Shown: positions 44,930-51,744, numbered from the stretch's first letter. The stretch: 64,000 nt of DNA from Prevotella sp. P6B1 (GCF_000702825.1 NZ_JNKF01000016.1:1-64000); one strand, 5' to 3'. The notes: generated by a model not told the origin, from the letters alone. A program made the numbers and translations.

Positions 44930-45670
44930 TCAGAAGTTTGGATAACCCAGCTTGGCATTGAGGAAGTGCAGGCCGGCAATGGTCCACGTCATATAGTGGC
45001 GAATCTTCTTCTGGCCCTTCAGACTGTAGCTCACGTGGGTGCGCATGGCGGTGTAGCCGCGGCCCTCCAGGCTCTCGGCCAGATTCCATCGCCCGTGGGC
45101 ACGGTACTGGATGCCCATGTCGCCGAGCACAGCGTTGAAGTCGATTGTGGTCATGTTGAAGGTCTTCGCCACCTGCGTGGCAGTGAGCGTGTCCTCGGCC
45201 TCCTCGTTGAGCAATCGTAGTCCGTGGCCTACAATCTCATCCGCCATTGCTATGATCTTCTTCGGCGGCAATGCGGGCAGGTTCGTGTCCTGTACGGCGG
45301 GGTAGTTCTGTGCGGCGGCATCCAGTCGTTCGTGCTCCAGCTGTTCCCAGCGCAGCACCAGTCGGGCACGTGCCTCGTCGTTGAACTTGGTGGCAATATA
45401 GAGTGTCTCTATCTTGGTGAGCTGGTAGCAAGGGCGAAGCTCGCCCTTCCTGTCGCGATACTCAACCAATCCAAATTTGGTTCCGTTCACTTTCACCCAG
45501 GCGGGCTCCATGTTTCGGATGCTACGCATCACGTGCGTGTGCAACTTACCGGTTACTTCAGCTATTTCCAGCGAAGTCATCATGTGTTGGGGATTGTGGC
45601 ACTGCTCGTTGCCCTGGCAACGGCGGCCGTTATTGTTGATCATACTGATCATGATTGATGTTTGTTCCAT
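44930..45670 (-). CDS. Rha-type phage regulatory protein with KilAC/ANT C-terminal domain
   Basis: 246-aa phage-type regulator. Residues 28-125 match pRha (MMTSLEIAEVTGKLHTHVMR; KTKIETLY-like region; KFNDEARARLVLRWEQLE). Residues about 145-246 resemble the antirepressor KilAC/ANT domain (TLTATQVAKTFNMTTIDFNA; GRWNLAESLEGRGYT; MTWTIAGLHFLNAKLG). Such proteins relieve prophage repression or interfere with lysis/lysogeny control. A TACTTTTG promoter on the minus strand lies 141 bases upstream, leaving a leader with two short ORFs. Confidence 0.85.
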   Translation of the reverse strand: MEQTSIMISMINNNGRRCQGNEQCHNPQHMMTSLEIAEVTGKLHTHVMRSIRNMEPAWVKVNGTKFGLVEYRDRKGELRPCYQLTKIETLYIATKFNDEARARLVLRWEQLEHERLDAAAQNYPAVQDTNLPALPPKKIIAMADEIVGHGLRLLNEEAEDTLTATQVAKTFNMTTIDFNAVLGDMGIQYRAHGRWNLAESLEGRGYTAMRTHVSYSLKGQKKIRHYMTWTIAGLHFLNAKLGYPNF

Positions 45671-45794
45671 ATAAATAATAATGTTTAAATGATTAATACT
45701 GTTTTTTCTTGTGTAGTCTCACTGGTTGGTGGTCGCCCGGGCCTTCCCGTGCGGTGTGTGGTCGGTTTTCATCATGTCAAAGAGCGCGTGCCAA

Positions 45795-45896
45795 TCAACG
45801 ATCGACGCTGCAAAAGTACGCACCTTTTCCCCACCCGCCAATCTTTGAAAGAACGTTCTCCCAAATCTTCTCCCAGAATCGTTCATTTTCTCCCAT
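45795..45896 (-). CDS. possible 33-aa small protein upstream of the Rha-type gene
   Basis: ATG-initiated frame: MGENERFWEKIWENVLSKIG followed by GWGKGAYFCSVDR. It has an amphipathic, Trp-rich helix and plausible codons. A -7 promoter element overlaps its 3' end. A second short frame, MMKTDHTPHGKARATTNQ, lies downstream in the leader. They could be leader peptides or two halves of a frameshifted gene. Confidence 0.3.
   Translation of the reverse strand: MGENERFWEKIWENVLSKIGGWGKGAYFCSVDR
45811..45818 (-). promoter_or_regulatory. -7 promoter element (TACTTTTG) of the Rha-type operon
   Basis: The minus strand reads GTACTTTTGCAGC. Transcription would cover Rha, the 65-aa gene, the lysozyme and VirE-N. 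Confidence 0.55.
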
Positions 45897-45937
45897 AATT
45901 AACATCAAACATTTCAGTCAGACTCCAGAATACTAAA

Positions 45938-45965
45938 CAAAAAAGCCCCCGGATGGAGGCTTTAG
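45938..45965 (-). terminator. terminator after the 153-aa gene
   Basis: On the minus strand AAAGCCTCC pairs with GGGGGCTTT around ATCC, followed by TTTG. It separates the 153-aa gene from the Rha operon. Confidence 0.75.
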
Positions 45966-45985
45966 AGTGTTTTGGCGGCTTAAGG

Positions 45986-46447
45986 TTAATCCATGCGCGC
46001 GCAAAGATAATGCAGTAGTGCCAGTTCACGGCGCGAGGCACCGTTTTCCTCCCAGCGGTGGATAGGCTTATGCATGTAGGGATGATGGTTGAAAGCACGG
46101 TGGATGGTGCCTTGCGGACAAGGATAGTTGAACACGGGTGGCTTGGCCATAGGGGCTATCATGCGTTCAAAATCGCTTACGCTACCCTGATAGTCTGCCA
46201 TGTCGCGCGCTACCGCATAGACTACCGCCCACGACGTCGACGCCCAGAACAGCGGCGATGCATCAGTTGCTGCCTGCATCAGTTGCTGCAATGGCGAATA
46301 GTGTTGCTGCTCTTCCAGCAATTGCCGCAATATCGCCAGGCATTCCTCCTCGCGCTTGCGAGCCCAAAGATTAAATACTCGGTGAATCAGGTTCACCATG
46401 TCGGGAGCGATCTCCATTTCTCCGAAGTTCTTCTTGTTCTTTTCCAT
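45986..46447 (-). CDS. hypothetical protein, 153 aa, island gene
   Basis: Soluble protein. A helical N-terminal half (MVNLIHRVFNLWARKREEEC; AILRQLLEEQQHY) is followed by a C-terminal segment with PVFNYPCPQGTIHRAFNHHP and HRWEENGASRRELALLHYL. From memory the C-terminal pattern FPCPxGTIxxAFxxxPYxxxxxxxWEENGAxKRxL recurs in an uncharacterised Bacteroidales family, possibly DUF6043; I am not certain of the number. It lies between two terminators, so it is monocistronic within the island. Function unknown. Confidence 0.65.
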   Translation of the reverse strand: MEKNKKNFGEMEIAPDMVNLIHRVFNLWARKREEECLAILRQLLEEQQHYSPLQQLMQAATDASPLFWASTSWAVVYAVARDMADYQGSVSDFERMIAPMAKPPVFNYPCPQGTIHRAFNHHPYMHKPIHRWEENGASRRELALLHYLCARMD

Positions 46448-46493
46448 TTTAATTTTTACTTAATAGTGAGTGAATTTGTATTGCTACGCCTGC

Positions 46494-46535
46494 AAAATAA
46501 AAGAGGGGCTGTCCCATAAGTCAGGACACCCCCTC
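46494..46535 (-). terminator. terminator after smalltalk B
   Basis: On the minus strand GAGGGGGTGTCC pairs with GGGACAGCCCCTC around TGACTTAT, followed by TTTTATTTT. It ends the HU-smalltalk B transcript. Confidence 0.8.
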
Positions 46536-46607
46536 ATTTCTTAACAACTTTTAAATCCTCTGGTGCATATTTCACATATTTTTACACCAATTTTGCTACT
46601 AACCGCC

Positions 46608-46709
46608 TTAAAACCCCATGCAGGAGGTGGCTCCCAGTGCAGTCAGGATGGCAGTTGCGATTGATGCAATCAGCTGCACGATAAACTTAATGCTTTCTTT
46701 CTTGTTCAT
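46608..46709 (-). CDS. smalltalk protein (module B), 33 aa
   Basis: NKKESIKFIVQLIASIATAI followed by LTALGATSCMGF: one basic patch, one hydrophobic helix and a near-terminal Cys. It is 30/33 identical to the module A copy, with changes S2N, V21L and Y33F only. The strong conservation over the whole length, in two modules whose flanks differ, shows it is translated and under selection. Membrane location is likely; function unknown. It is followed by a terminator. Confidence 0.82.
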   Translation of the reverse strand: MNKKESIKFIVQLIASIATAILTALGATSCMGF

Positions 46710-46727
46710 AGTTTTAGTGATTTAAAG

Positions 46728-46755
46728 TTCAATGTTCAAAGTTCAAAGTTCAAAG
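46728..46755 (-). repeat. GTTCAAAGT/AATGTTCAA mini-repeat before smalltalk B
   Basis: Three to four copies of the 9-bp unit GTTCAAAGT sit between the intercistronic hairpin and smalltalk. Module A has only a remnant (GAACATTAACCATTAA) here. Confidence 0.75.
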
Positions 46756-46758
46756 TAG

Positions 46759-46776
46759 TTGGGGCTTTTGCCCCAA
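46759..46776 (-). promoter_or_regulatory. intercistronic hairpin TTGGGGC/GCCCCAA
   Basis: A 7-bp stem with a four-base loop sits 4 bases after the HU stop. It is the same element as at 4128-4143 in module A. Confidence 0.65.
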
Positions 46777-46779
46777 GCG

Positions 46780-47349
46780 CTAATCTTCGGTGCTGCCGTC
46801 GGGGTTGGGCTCACTGCCTCCGCCGTTACCGCCGGTACTACCGCCCGAATTGCCGCCGGTGCTGCCACTGTCACCACCAGTGTTGCCGCCCGAATTGCCG
46901 CCGCTCTGGGTAGGCTCGTCGTCGCTCTTGGTCAGCGTCTCCACGTTGATAAACTCGGCCTGCTTCAGGAATTCGCGACTTGAGATGTTCATCTCCTGCT
47001 CCTGCTCGGGCATGAAGCGGATGTGCAGCGCCTTCAGGTGGGTAGATACGTTGAACTTGTCCTTGCTCACTGCGCCACCCTTCTGATTCTCGATGGTGCA
47101 GTAGAAGGTGCCCAGACCATCGATCTTCACCTTTTTCGAGTCGAGTAGCATCTCGATGAGACATGAGCGGAACTTCTCCAGCACGCCAAACACCACATCC
47201 TGAGTGTACACACTGCCATGCTCGCTGATGTGCTTAGCCAGCTTACGGGTGTTCAGGGTCTCCAGGCTCTTCACATAGCCGAACCACTTACCGAAAGCAG
47301 CCGAGGTCTCGGCCTTGTTCTGCTTTACTTCGTACAAAATCTTTGCCAT
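46780..47349 (-). CDS. HU-related DNA-binding protein with Gly-rich tail (module B)
   Basis: 189-aa paralogue of the gene at 3554-4123, the same length and largely alignable without gaps. Shared blocks include KHISEHGSVYTQDVVFGVLE, KIDGLGTF and HIRFMPEQEQEMNISSREFL, and the last nine residues NPDGSTED are the same. Differences gather in residues 1-30, in the strand GTFYCTIENQKGGAVSKD, and in the Gly/Asn/Ser-rich tail. The HU-like fold should bind DNA nonspecifically or bind bent sites; the AT tract and repeats just upstream are candidate targets. The -7 element TATCTTTG on the minus strand is at 47414-47421. Confidence 0.85.
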   Translation of the reverse strand: MAKILYEVKQNKAETSAAFGKWFGYVKSLETLNTRKLAKHISEHGSVYTQDVVFGVLEKFRSCLIEMLLDSKKVKIDGLGTFYCTIENQKGGAVSKDKFNVSTHLKALHIRFMPEQEQEMNISSREFLKQAEFINVETLTKSDDEPTQSGGNSGGNTGGDSGSTGGNSGGSTGGNGGGSEPNPDGSTED

Positions 47350-47413
47350 ACTTTCTTTACTCTGTTCTCGTAGTATTGATAAACTTGATTAACTGTGTGT
47401 GTTATTGACAATG

Positions 47414-47421
47414 CAAAGATA
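47414..47421 (-). promoter_or_regulatory. -7 promoter element (TATCTTTG) of HU module B
   Basis: The minus strand reads CGTATCTTTGCATTG, giving a leader of about 60 nt before the ATG at 47349. Confidence 0.65.
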
Positions 47422-47479
47422 CGAAAAATCGCCGAGGCGCACAAGTGTTTTTGCAATTATTATGGCCTTTTTTTCGTTG

Positions 47480-47530
47480 CCGTAATACACCACCGTGGTG
47501 TCCGTAATACATGGAGCCCGTAGCCGTAAT
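47480..47530. repeat. CCGTAAT x3 at exact 22-bp period
   Basis: CCGTAAT starts at 47480, 47502 and 47524. A perfect ACACCAC-C-GTGGTGT palindrome (47487-47501) lies between the first two. The array is 59 bases upstream of the HU B -7 element, on one face of the helix, as expected for a cooperative operator. Confidence 0.75.
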
Positions 47531-47563
47531 CCCCGTCGGGGCACACCGCCCCGTCAGTACGAA

Positions 47564-47587
47564 GTGCACCAGTGCACCAGTGCAACA
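47564..47587. repeat. left GTGCANNR array of module B
   Basis: GTGCACCA, GTGCACCA and GTGCAACA in tandem. It is an imperfect inverted partner of 47699-47721 (19 of 21 positions). Confidence 0.85.
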
Positions 47588-47610
47588 TGAACAATCACAC
47601 TGCTGCCTAA

Positions 47611-47658
47611 CCTATATATATTTTTTATATATATTATAATATATATAAAATTAAAATA
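47611..47658. repeat. AT-rich palindromic tract of module B
   Basis: TATATATATTTTTTATATAT and similar palindromes sit between the two GTGCA arrays, the same layout as at 3086-3142. Confidence 0.8.
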
Positions 47659-47698
47659 GCATATTATGATTCACCATCATCATCCAACACACTCAACG

Positions 47699-47721
47699 GT
47701 GCACTGCCGCACTGGTGCACA
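47699..47721. repeat. right GTGCANNR array of module B
   Basis: GGTGCACTGCCGCACTGG then TGCAC, 8-bp period, inverted relative to 47564-47587. Confidence 0.85.
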
Positions 47722-47908
47722 CTCGCAAGCTTTTCCCGCTTGCGCAGTTAGCCAGAATGTGAAGGATGGATTAAAGCAACAAAATTTGAATTGGGCAAGA
47801 TTTTATAAAACAAGACTTCAAAAAGATACTGTTTTAATGTAACTATCTGTATATTAGAGGGCTAATTCTTTAATTTATTATTTCTGCTTTTTTTTCATTG
47901 GAATTATG

Positions 47909-47916
47909 TAACTTTG
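47909..47916 (+). promoter_or_regulatory. -7 promoter element (TAACTTTG) before the 25-bp repeats
   Basis: TAACTTTGCAC lies 10 bases before the first 25-bp repeat, so a transcript would begin at about the repeat array. No ORF follows. Confidence 0.5.
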
Positions 47917-47925
47917 CACAAAATA

Positions 47926-48020
47926 ACGTGTAATCGCACAGCAACAAAAGACGTGTAATCACACGCCACAAAAAGACGTGTAACTCCACGGCAACAAATA
48001 ACGTGTAACAAAACAAATTT
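47926..48020. repeat. four tandem 25-bp repeats (iteron-like)
   Basis: Units start at 47926, 47951, 47976 and 48001, exactly 25 bases apart. Each starts ACGTGTAA and the first three continue as TCGCACAGCAACAAAAG or close variants; the fourth diverges after ACGTGTAACA. The first three also contain a small GTG...CAC inverted repeat, preserved despite base changes. A 25-bp period is not compatible with a coding repeat. Confidence 0.9.
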
Positions 48021-48064
48021 CCCTAAAAAACTTATCGAAATCTTGCATATTCAGAAAAAAGCAT

Positions 48065-48072
48065 TATATTTG
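48065..48072 (+). promoter_or_regulatory. -7 promoter element (TATATTTG) of candidate small RNA
   Basis: TATATTTGCACCC with TTG about 20 bases upstream. No ORF follows, but a hairpin terminator lies 55 bases further on. Confidence 0.55.
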
Positions 48073-48077
48073 CACCC

Positions 48078-48170
48078 GAAATGAAGAAGATTCTCGGATA
48101 AGTCGTCCGAAATTAAACGATAACAGAACCCGTCGGCATCCCGTAGATCTGCTGGCGGGTCACCTTTTTA
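48078..48170 (+). ncRNA. candidate small RNA, about 90 nt
   Basis: A promoter-terminator pair without a reading frame. A first hairpin, TCGGA/TCCGA, lies at 48094-48110. The terminator is an 11-bp stem ACCCGTCGGCA with TGCTGGCGGGT (48128-48160, three G.U pairs) and an 11-base loop, followed by CACCTTTTT. It may be the leader of a lost gene or a trans-acting RNA. It shows only weak resemblance to the HU module A leader (CCCG..GTAGAT..GC). Confidence 0.45.
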
Positions 48171-48181
48171 TATATCGTGAC

Positions 48182-48599
48182 AAGAAAAAAACGCTCACCA
48201 GTAAATTCCTGTGTTTATCCGTATATCATTGACAGCCTATAGAGAAAGAGCACTGAAACGGAAACGGTTCAACCCTGCCTGAGATTTAATTATGTCGAAT
48301 TCGGCACAATTAAAATTCGGATTCATCAACCGCTCCCATATTCCAAGGAACTCAATGGTATTGCGGTTGCGCAGCCAGTTTGCACTCTATCAAAGCATAC
48401 GCAAGGAAATCTTGTTTTTTGAGGTATTTCATTCGGTGTTTTTGAGGTTTTTTAATCTGTTTATTTGATACTGCTTGACATCCGCACTGTCGGTCAACAC
48501 TGCTTCACAGACAAGATGAAGCGGTTTAATCCAGCGGCATTTTTAAAAAGAAACGTCCCACCCTGGTCCGCTGGTCTTGCGACGAGAAGCGTGGTGGGA
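48182..48599. other. remaining gene-free sequence before the hydrolase gene
   Basis: Apart from the KilA-N relic, this 400-base stretch holds no intact gene. Its last 45 bases (48555-48599) form the hydrolase-gene terminator: on the minus strand TCCCACC pairs with GGTGGGA, followed by CGTTTCTTTTT. Confidence 0.6.
48237..48386 (-). pseudogene. broken KilA-N domain gene
   Basis: The minus strand encodes ANWLRNRNTIEFLGIWERL, then MNPNFNCAEFDIIKSQAGLN, then RFRFSALSL and a stop. This is the central part of the KilA-N DNA-binding domain of phage antirepressors in Bacteroidales (NWLRNRNTIEFLGxWE...NPNFxxxEFxxI). Stops TGA-TAG lie directly upstream in frame and the C-terminal part (GRYGGTYAHKDIAFEF) is gone. 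It is a relic, and evidence of phage-like ancestry for this region. Confidence 0.75.
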
Positions 48600-49802
48600 T
48601 TATAGTTTCTGGAGCCAGACTATGATGGTGGCGAGGGCCTCCTCGGAGATGGTCTCCTCTATCTGGTAGTACTCGTCGGGGCGACCGGTGGTGCAGCGCT
48701 GGAACAGGTGGTTATGCCCTTCGAGCGCCACAATCTGCGTACGCTTGTTCCTGGGCAACAGGCGGCGCAGCACGGGCAGGTTCATTTCGGCAGGCACCTG
48801 ACAGTCCTTTGTGCCATTCATCGCCAGCACAGGGCACTTGGTGTTGGTGATATTCTCTGTGGGGTCGTAGTCCATAAAGTAAGTCAGCCACGCGTTTGTC
48901 TTCACCATGCTGCGCAGCTGCTCCATGGTGATGCCCTTGGCTAAGGGACTGCCGCTGTTCTGGGTCTGATACAGCATGATGCTATCGCCCTTGACGGCAG
49001 GACCTGCCAGCGACACGATGAAGTCCAACTTCTTCTGCGCAGCCAACATAAAAGCTATCAGTCCGCCCTCGCTGTGGCCCAGCAGTCCCACTTTCTTGAA
49101 TCGCTTCTGAGCACGCAGCCACGCGATACCTGCAGCGGCATCCTCAGCCAGATCGGCCGATGTAGCGTTCTTCATATCGCCACCTACCGACTGGCCTACA
49201 CCACGATCATCGTAGCGCAGCGTGGCAATGCCAGCGCGCGCCAAGCGGTCGGCTATCACTGCAAAGGGTTTGTGGGCAAATATCTCTTCATCGCGATTCT
49301 CAGGGCCGCTGCCTGTCACCATCAGCAGCACATACTTTGAACCACCAGCGGGTATGGTTAGCGTACCAGCGAGTGTGGCACCAGCCTTGGCGTTCTGGAA
49401 CGTCACTTCCTCTGTCTCGTAGGGATATGGTGGTTGTGGGGTTTGTGGGCGCTTCAATTCGACTTTCTCGCTTGGCTTAAGGCTCAATGGCAGCATAAAG
49501 CCCCTCTGAGTGAAGGTTCCTTTCAACTCACCATTCTGCAATTTGGCAGCATAAGATGCATTAAGCGAAGCAATGCTTACGTTGACAGAATCAGCAGAAA
49601 CAAAGTGGGTTGTGGCTGCTATGCCATAAGCACCTTGGTCTGGACTATCGAGTGTGCATTTGCCATCGTCGCTCAAATTCAGCACTACCTTAATCTTCTG
49701 AAAACCAGCATTCAGCTCGCCACTCCAAGTGCCATTGATGTTTTGAGCTTGGACGGTTAGGCTCATGCAAGCTAAAGCAATAGTGAATAACAACTTCTTC
49801 AT
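48600..49802 (-). CDS. exported alpha/beta hydrolase (esterase/aminopeptidase-like)
   Basis: 400-aa protein. A signal peptide (LLFTIALACMSLTVQAQ) is followed by a beta-rich N-terminal domain (NGTWSGELNAGFQKIKVVLN). The alpha/beta hydrolase domain (about 125-400) has GSGPENRDE near the oxyanion region, LLGHSEGGLIAF with nucleophile Ser, NGTKDCQVP with a likely Asp, and EGHNHLFQ with the His. This is the family often annotated as serine aminopeptidase or peptidase S9-like esterase. It overlaps the upstream 105-aa gene by ATGA, so it is last in the SPFH operon. Confidence 0.87.
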   Translation of the reverse strand: MKKLLFTIALACMSLTVQAQNINGTWSGELNAGFQKIKVVLNLSDDGKCTLDSPDQGAYGIAATTHFVSADSVNVSIASLNASYAAKLQNGELKGTFTQRGFMLPLSLKPSEKVELKRPQTPQPPYPYETEEVTFQNAKAGATLAGTLTIPAGGSKYVLLMVTGSGPENRDEEIFAHKPFAVIADRLARAGIATLRYDDRGVGQSVGGDMKNATSADLAEDAAAGIAWLRAQKRFKKVGLLGHSEGGLIAFMLAAQKKLDFIVSLAGPAVKGDSIMLYQTQNSGSPLAKGITMEQLRSMVKTNAWLTYFMDYDPTENITNTKCPVLAMNGTKDCQVPAEMNLPVLRRLLPRNKRTQIVALEGHNHLFQRCTTGRPDEYYQIEETISEEALATIIVWLQKL

Positions 49803-50116
49803 ACGCCTCTCACAATATAAATCATTATCAAAATGCCAACAGTAACCAAAGCGAAGGTAAGCAGTCTTTTCTTGTTTTCATTTTTAAACATATTGAAATG
49901 GTATAACTTATATACCCACGATGGTACCATCATAAATATGCCAATGGCCGACATATAGATAAACACATTTTTGTGCAAGAAATCTAAAAATGGAAAGTGT
50001 ATTAGCATCTTGCCAACAATGCCTATGCCTAATATTACACAGCCTACGTAATACAGATATGCAACAAACTTTCTAAGTATCATCTTGCTCTTTGAATAAG
50101 GTAAATATTTTCTCAT
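49799..50116 (-). CDS. small membrane protein, 105 aa
   Basis: 105-aa protein with three hydrophobic helices (FVAYLYYVGCVILGIGIVGK; IYMSAIGIFMMVPSWVYKLY; LLTFALVTVGILIMIYIV). No recognised family. It lies 3 bases after the DUF1648-like gene and overlaps the hydrolase start by 4 bases. Membership of the operon suggests an envelope role. Confidence 0.7.
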   Translation of the reverse strand: MRKYLPYSKSKMILRKFVAYLYYVGCVILGIGIVGKMLIHFPFLDFLHKNVFIYMSAIGIFMMVPSWVYKLYHFNMFKNENKKRLLTFALVTVGILIMIYIVRGV

Positions 50117-50119
50117 AAA

Positions 50120-50590
50120 TTACCTCGCTTTAAAAATAAGTACACAGAACACGATGATTACGGCGAACATCAGCCCCACCACGGCGAGGATGGGCACAGC
50201 CGAGGGACTGACAGCCACCAGCGAGGTGTAGGCAATGACGGCAGTGAGGGCCAGCATGACCAGACTGAGCACACGTATCATACGGATGGCCAGTGCGTAT
50301 TGGCGCGGTGTCTGAATCTTGACGGGGATGTTGATGGTGTGGGGAAAGTAGGCGGAACCCAACAGGATGACACCAGCAACCGACGTGAAGATAGCGGCAA
50401 ACAGAATGCTGTACTTCGAGTCGTAGCTGGCGGCACGGCCCAGGTCGTCGAAGTGGGTCGGCACCACATCGGGCGCTTTCTGCAAGGCAATGATGACAAA
50501 CACCCACACAGCTATCAGCAGTACCAGGAACACCAGCTCAAAGATGGTCCCCTCGAGTGTACGATTTACTTTAATCTTCTCTGGTTTCAT
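50120..50590 (-). CDS. DUF1648-like membrane protein
   Basis: 156-aa protein with four predicted helices. The stretch APDVVPTHFDDLGRAASYDSK matches the DUF1648 hallmark (PxHFxxxGxxxxWxxK) seen in SdpI-type immunity proteins. The SdpI family protects against killing factors by binding in the membrane; whether this member does so is unknown. I use the ATG at 50590 (MKPEKIKVNRTLEG), which overlaps the RHH gene end by 20 bases. Confidence 0.75.
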   Translation of the reverse strand: MKPEKIKVNRTLEGTIFELVFLVLLIAVWVFVIIALQKAPDVVPTHFDDLGRAASYDSKYSILFAAIFTSVAGVILLGSAYFPHTINIPVKIQTPRQYALAIRMIRVLSLVMLALTAVIAYTSLVAVSPSAVPILAVVGLMFAVIIVFCVLIFKAR

Positions 50591-50765
50591 TGTTTTCTTT
50601 CTTTTTCTTTGGTAGACGCTTGGCTTTGCGCAGGGCCTCTGTGATGATCCACTGCAGCTGGCCATTGGTGCTGCGGAACTCGTCCGCAGCCCAGGCCTCT
50701 ATCGCGTCCATCGTTTCGGCATCAACACGCAGGATAAAACTCTTAGTGGATTTCTTATCAGCCAT
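50571..50765 (-). CDS. Arc-type ribbon-helix-helix protein, 64 aa
   Basis: 64-aa basic protein: SFILRVDAETMDAIEAWAAD followed by EFRSTNGQLQWIITEALRKAK, a typical Arc/MetJ-like RHH with a beta strand, two helices and a Lys-rich tail. RHH dimers bind palindromic operators; the GATATC repeat at 51789-51805 in the operon promoter is a natural candidate for autoregulation. It lies 13 bases after the SPFH gene. Confidence 0.8.
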   Translation of the reverse strand: MADKKSTKSFILRVDAETMDAIEAWAADEFRSTNGQLQWIITEALRKAKRLPKKKKENNETRED

Positions 50766-50778
50766 AAATGTTCAATGA

Positions 50779-51744
50779 TCAATGATTTAAAGTGCCGGTA
50801 TTTACAACGGGCTGAGCATTATCGTCGCCACAGAGCACCACCAGCAGATTGCTCACCATGGCAGCCTTCTTGTCGTCGTCGAGCTCTACAATCTCCTCGC
50901 TTGAGAGTTTATCGAGCGCCATTTTTACCATTGACACTGCACCCTCTACTATCTTCTCGCGGGCGGTGATGATGGCACTGGCCTGCTGGCGACGCAGCAT
51001 GACAGCTGCAATCTCGGGCGCATAGGCCAGATAGTTGATACGCGCCTCAACCACCTCGATGCCAGCCAGTGCCAGACGCTCGTCCAGCTTCTGTTCCAGC
51101 TGCTCGTTTATCTCGTCGGCACTCGAGCGCAGGGTGGGCTCGCCGCTCTTGCTGTCCTCATCGTCGTAAGCATACTGACCAGCCACCTGTCGCAGGGCTG
51201 CATCGCTCTGCACGCGCACAAAGTTCTCCAGGGCGTTCATCAGTCCCTTGGTGTCGCTACCAACGGCGTTGGGGTTCGAAGCCATGGTCTGGGTGTCCAC
51301 CTCAAACAGTGCCTTGTAGGTATCCTTCAGTTTCCAAACCAGCACCAGACCAATCATCACTGGATTACCAGTCTTATCGTTCACCTTGATGGGCTCAGCG
51401 TCCAGGTTACGCGCACGCAGACTAACCTTCTTGGTACCATAAAAGGGGTTGATCCAGAAGAAACCAGTCTGTGCGAAGGTACCGGCATACTTACCGAACC
51501 AGGTGGCAACGCGCGCCTCGTTGGGCTCCAACTGCATGTGGCCGCACCACATGATGATATTCACGATGATCATCACACCGCAGAGGCCCAGCAGCCATCC
51601 GCCCTCATTGCCACCGGTAGCGTCGAGCATAATGATGCTCTCAACGATACCTACAACCGTTAGAACCAATACAGCAAAGTTTACAAATAACATCAGGAAT
51701 CCATTCATGACCGATCCTCTGAACTCAAACTCTTTTGTCTCCAT
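50779..51744 (-). CDS. SPFH/Band 7 domain membrane protein
   Basis: 321-aa protein. An N-terminal helix pair (about residues 10-65: [35 protein letters not shown]) is followed by a Band 7 domain ([35 protein letters not shown]) and a coiled-coil-like segment with [20 protein letters not shown]. Such stomatin-like proteins form membrane scaffolds. First gene of a five-gene unit with RHH, DUF1648, a membrane protein and hydrolase. I use the ATG at 51744 (METKEFEF). Confidence 0.9.
   Translation of the reverse strand: METKEFEFRGSVMNGFLMLFVNFAVLVLTVVGIVESIIMLDATGGNEGGWLLGLCGVMIIVNIIMWCGHMQLEPNEARVATWFGKYAGTFAQTGFFWINPFYGTKKVSLRARNLDAEPIKVNDKTGNPVMIGLVLVWKLKDTYKALFEVDTQTMASNPNAVGSDTKGLMNALENFVRVQSDAALRQVAGQYAYDDEDSKSGEPTLRSSADEINEQLEQKLDERLALAGIEVVEARINYLAYAPEIAAVMLRRQQASAIITAREKIVEGAVSMVKMALDKLSSEEIVELDDDKKAAMVSNLLVVLCGDDNAQPVVNTGTLNH

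Noticed and set aside
47926..48020. CRISPR array
   Set aside because: The 25-bp units are contiguous with no unique spacers and there are no cas genes nearby.
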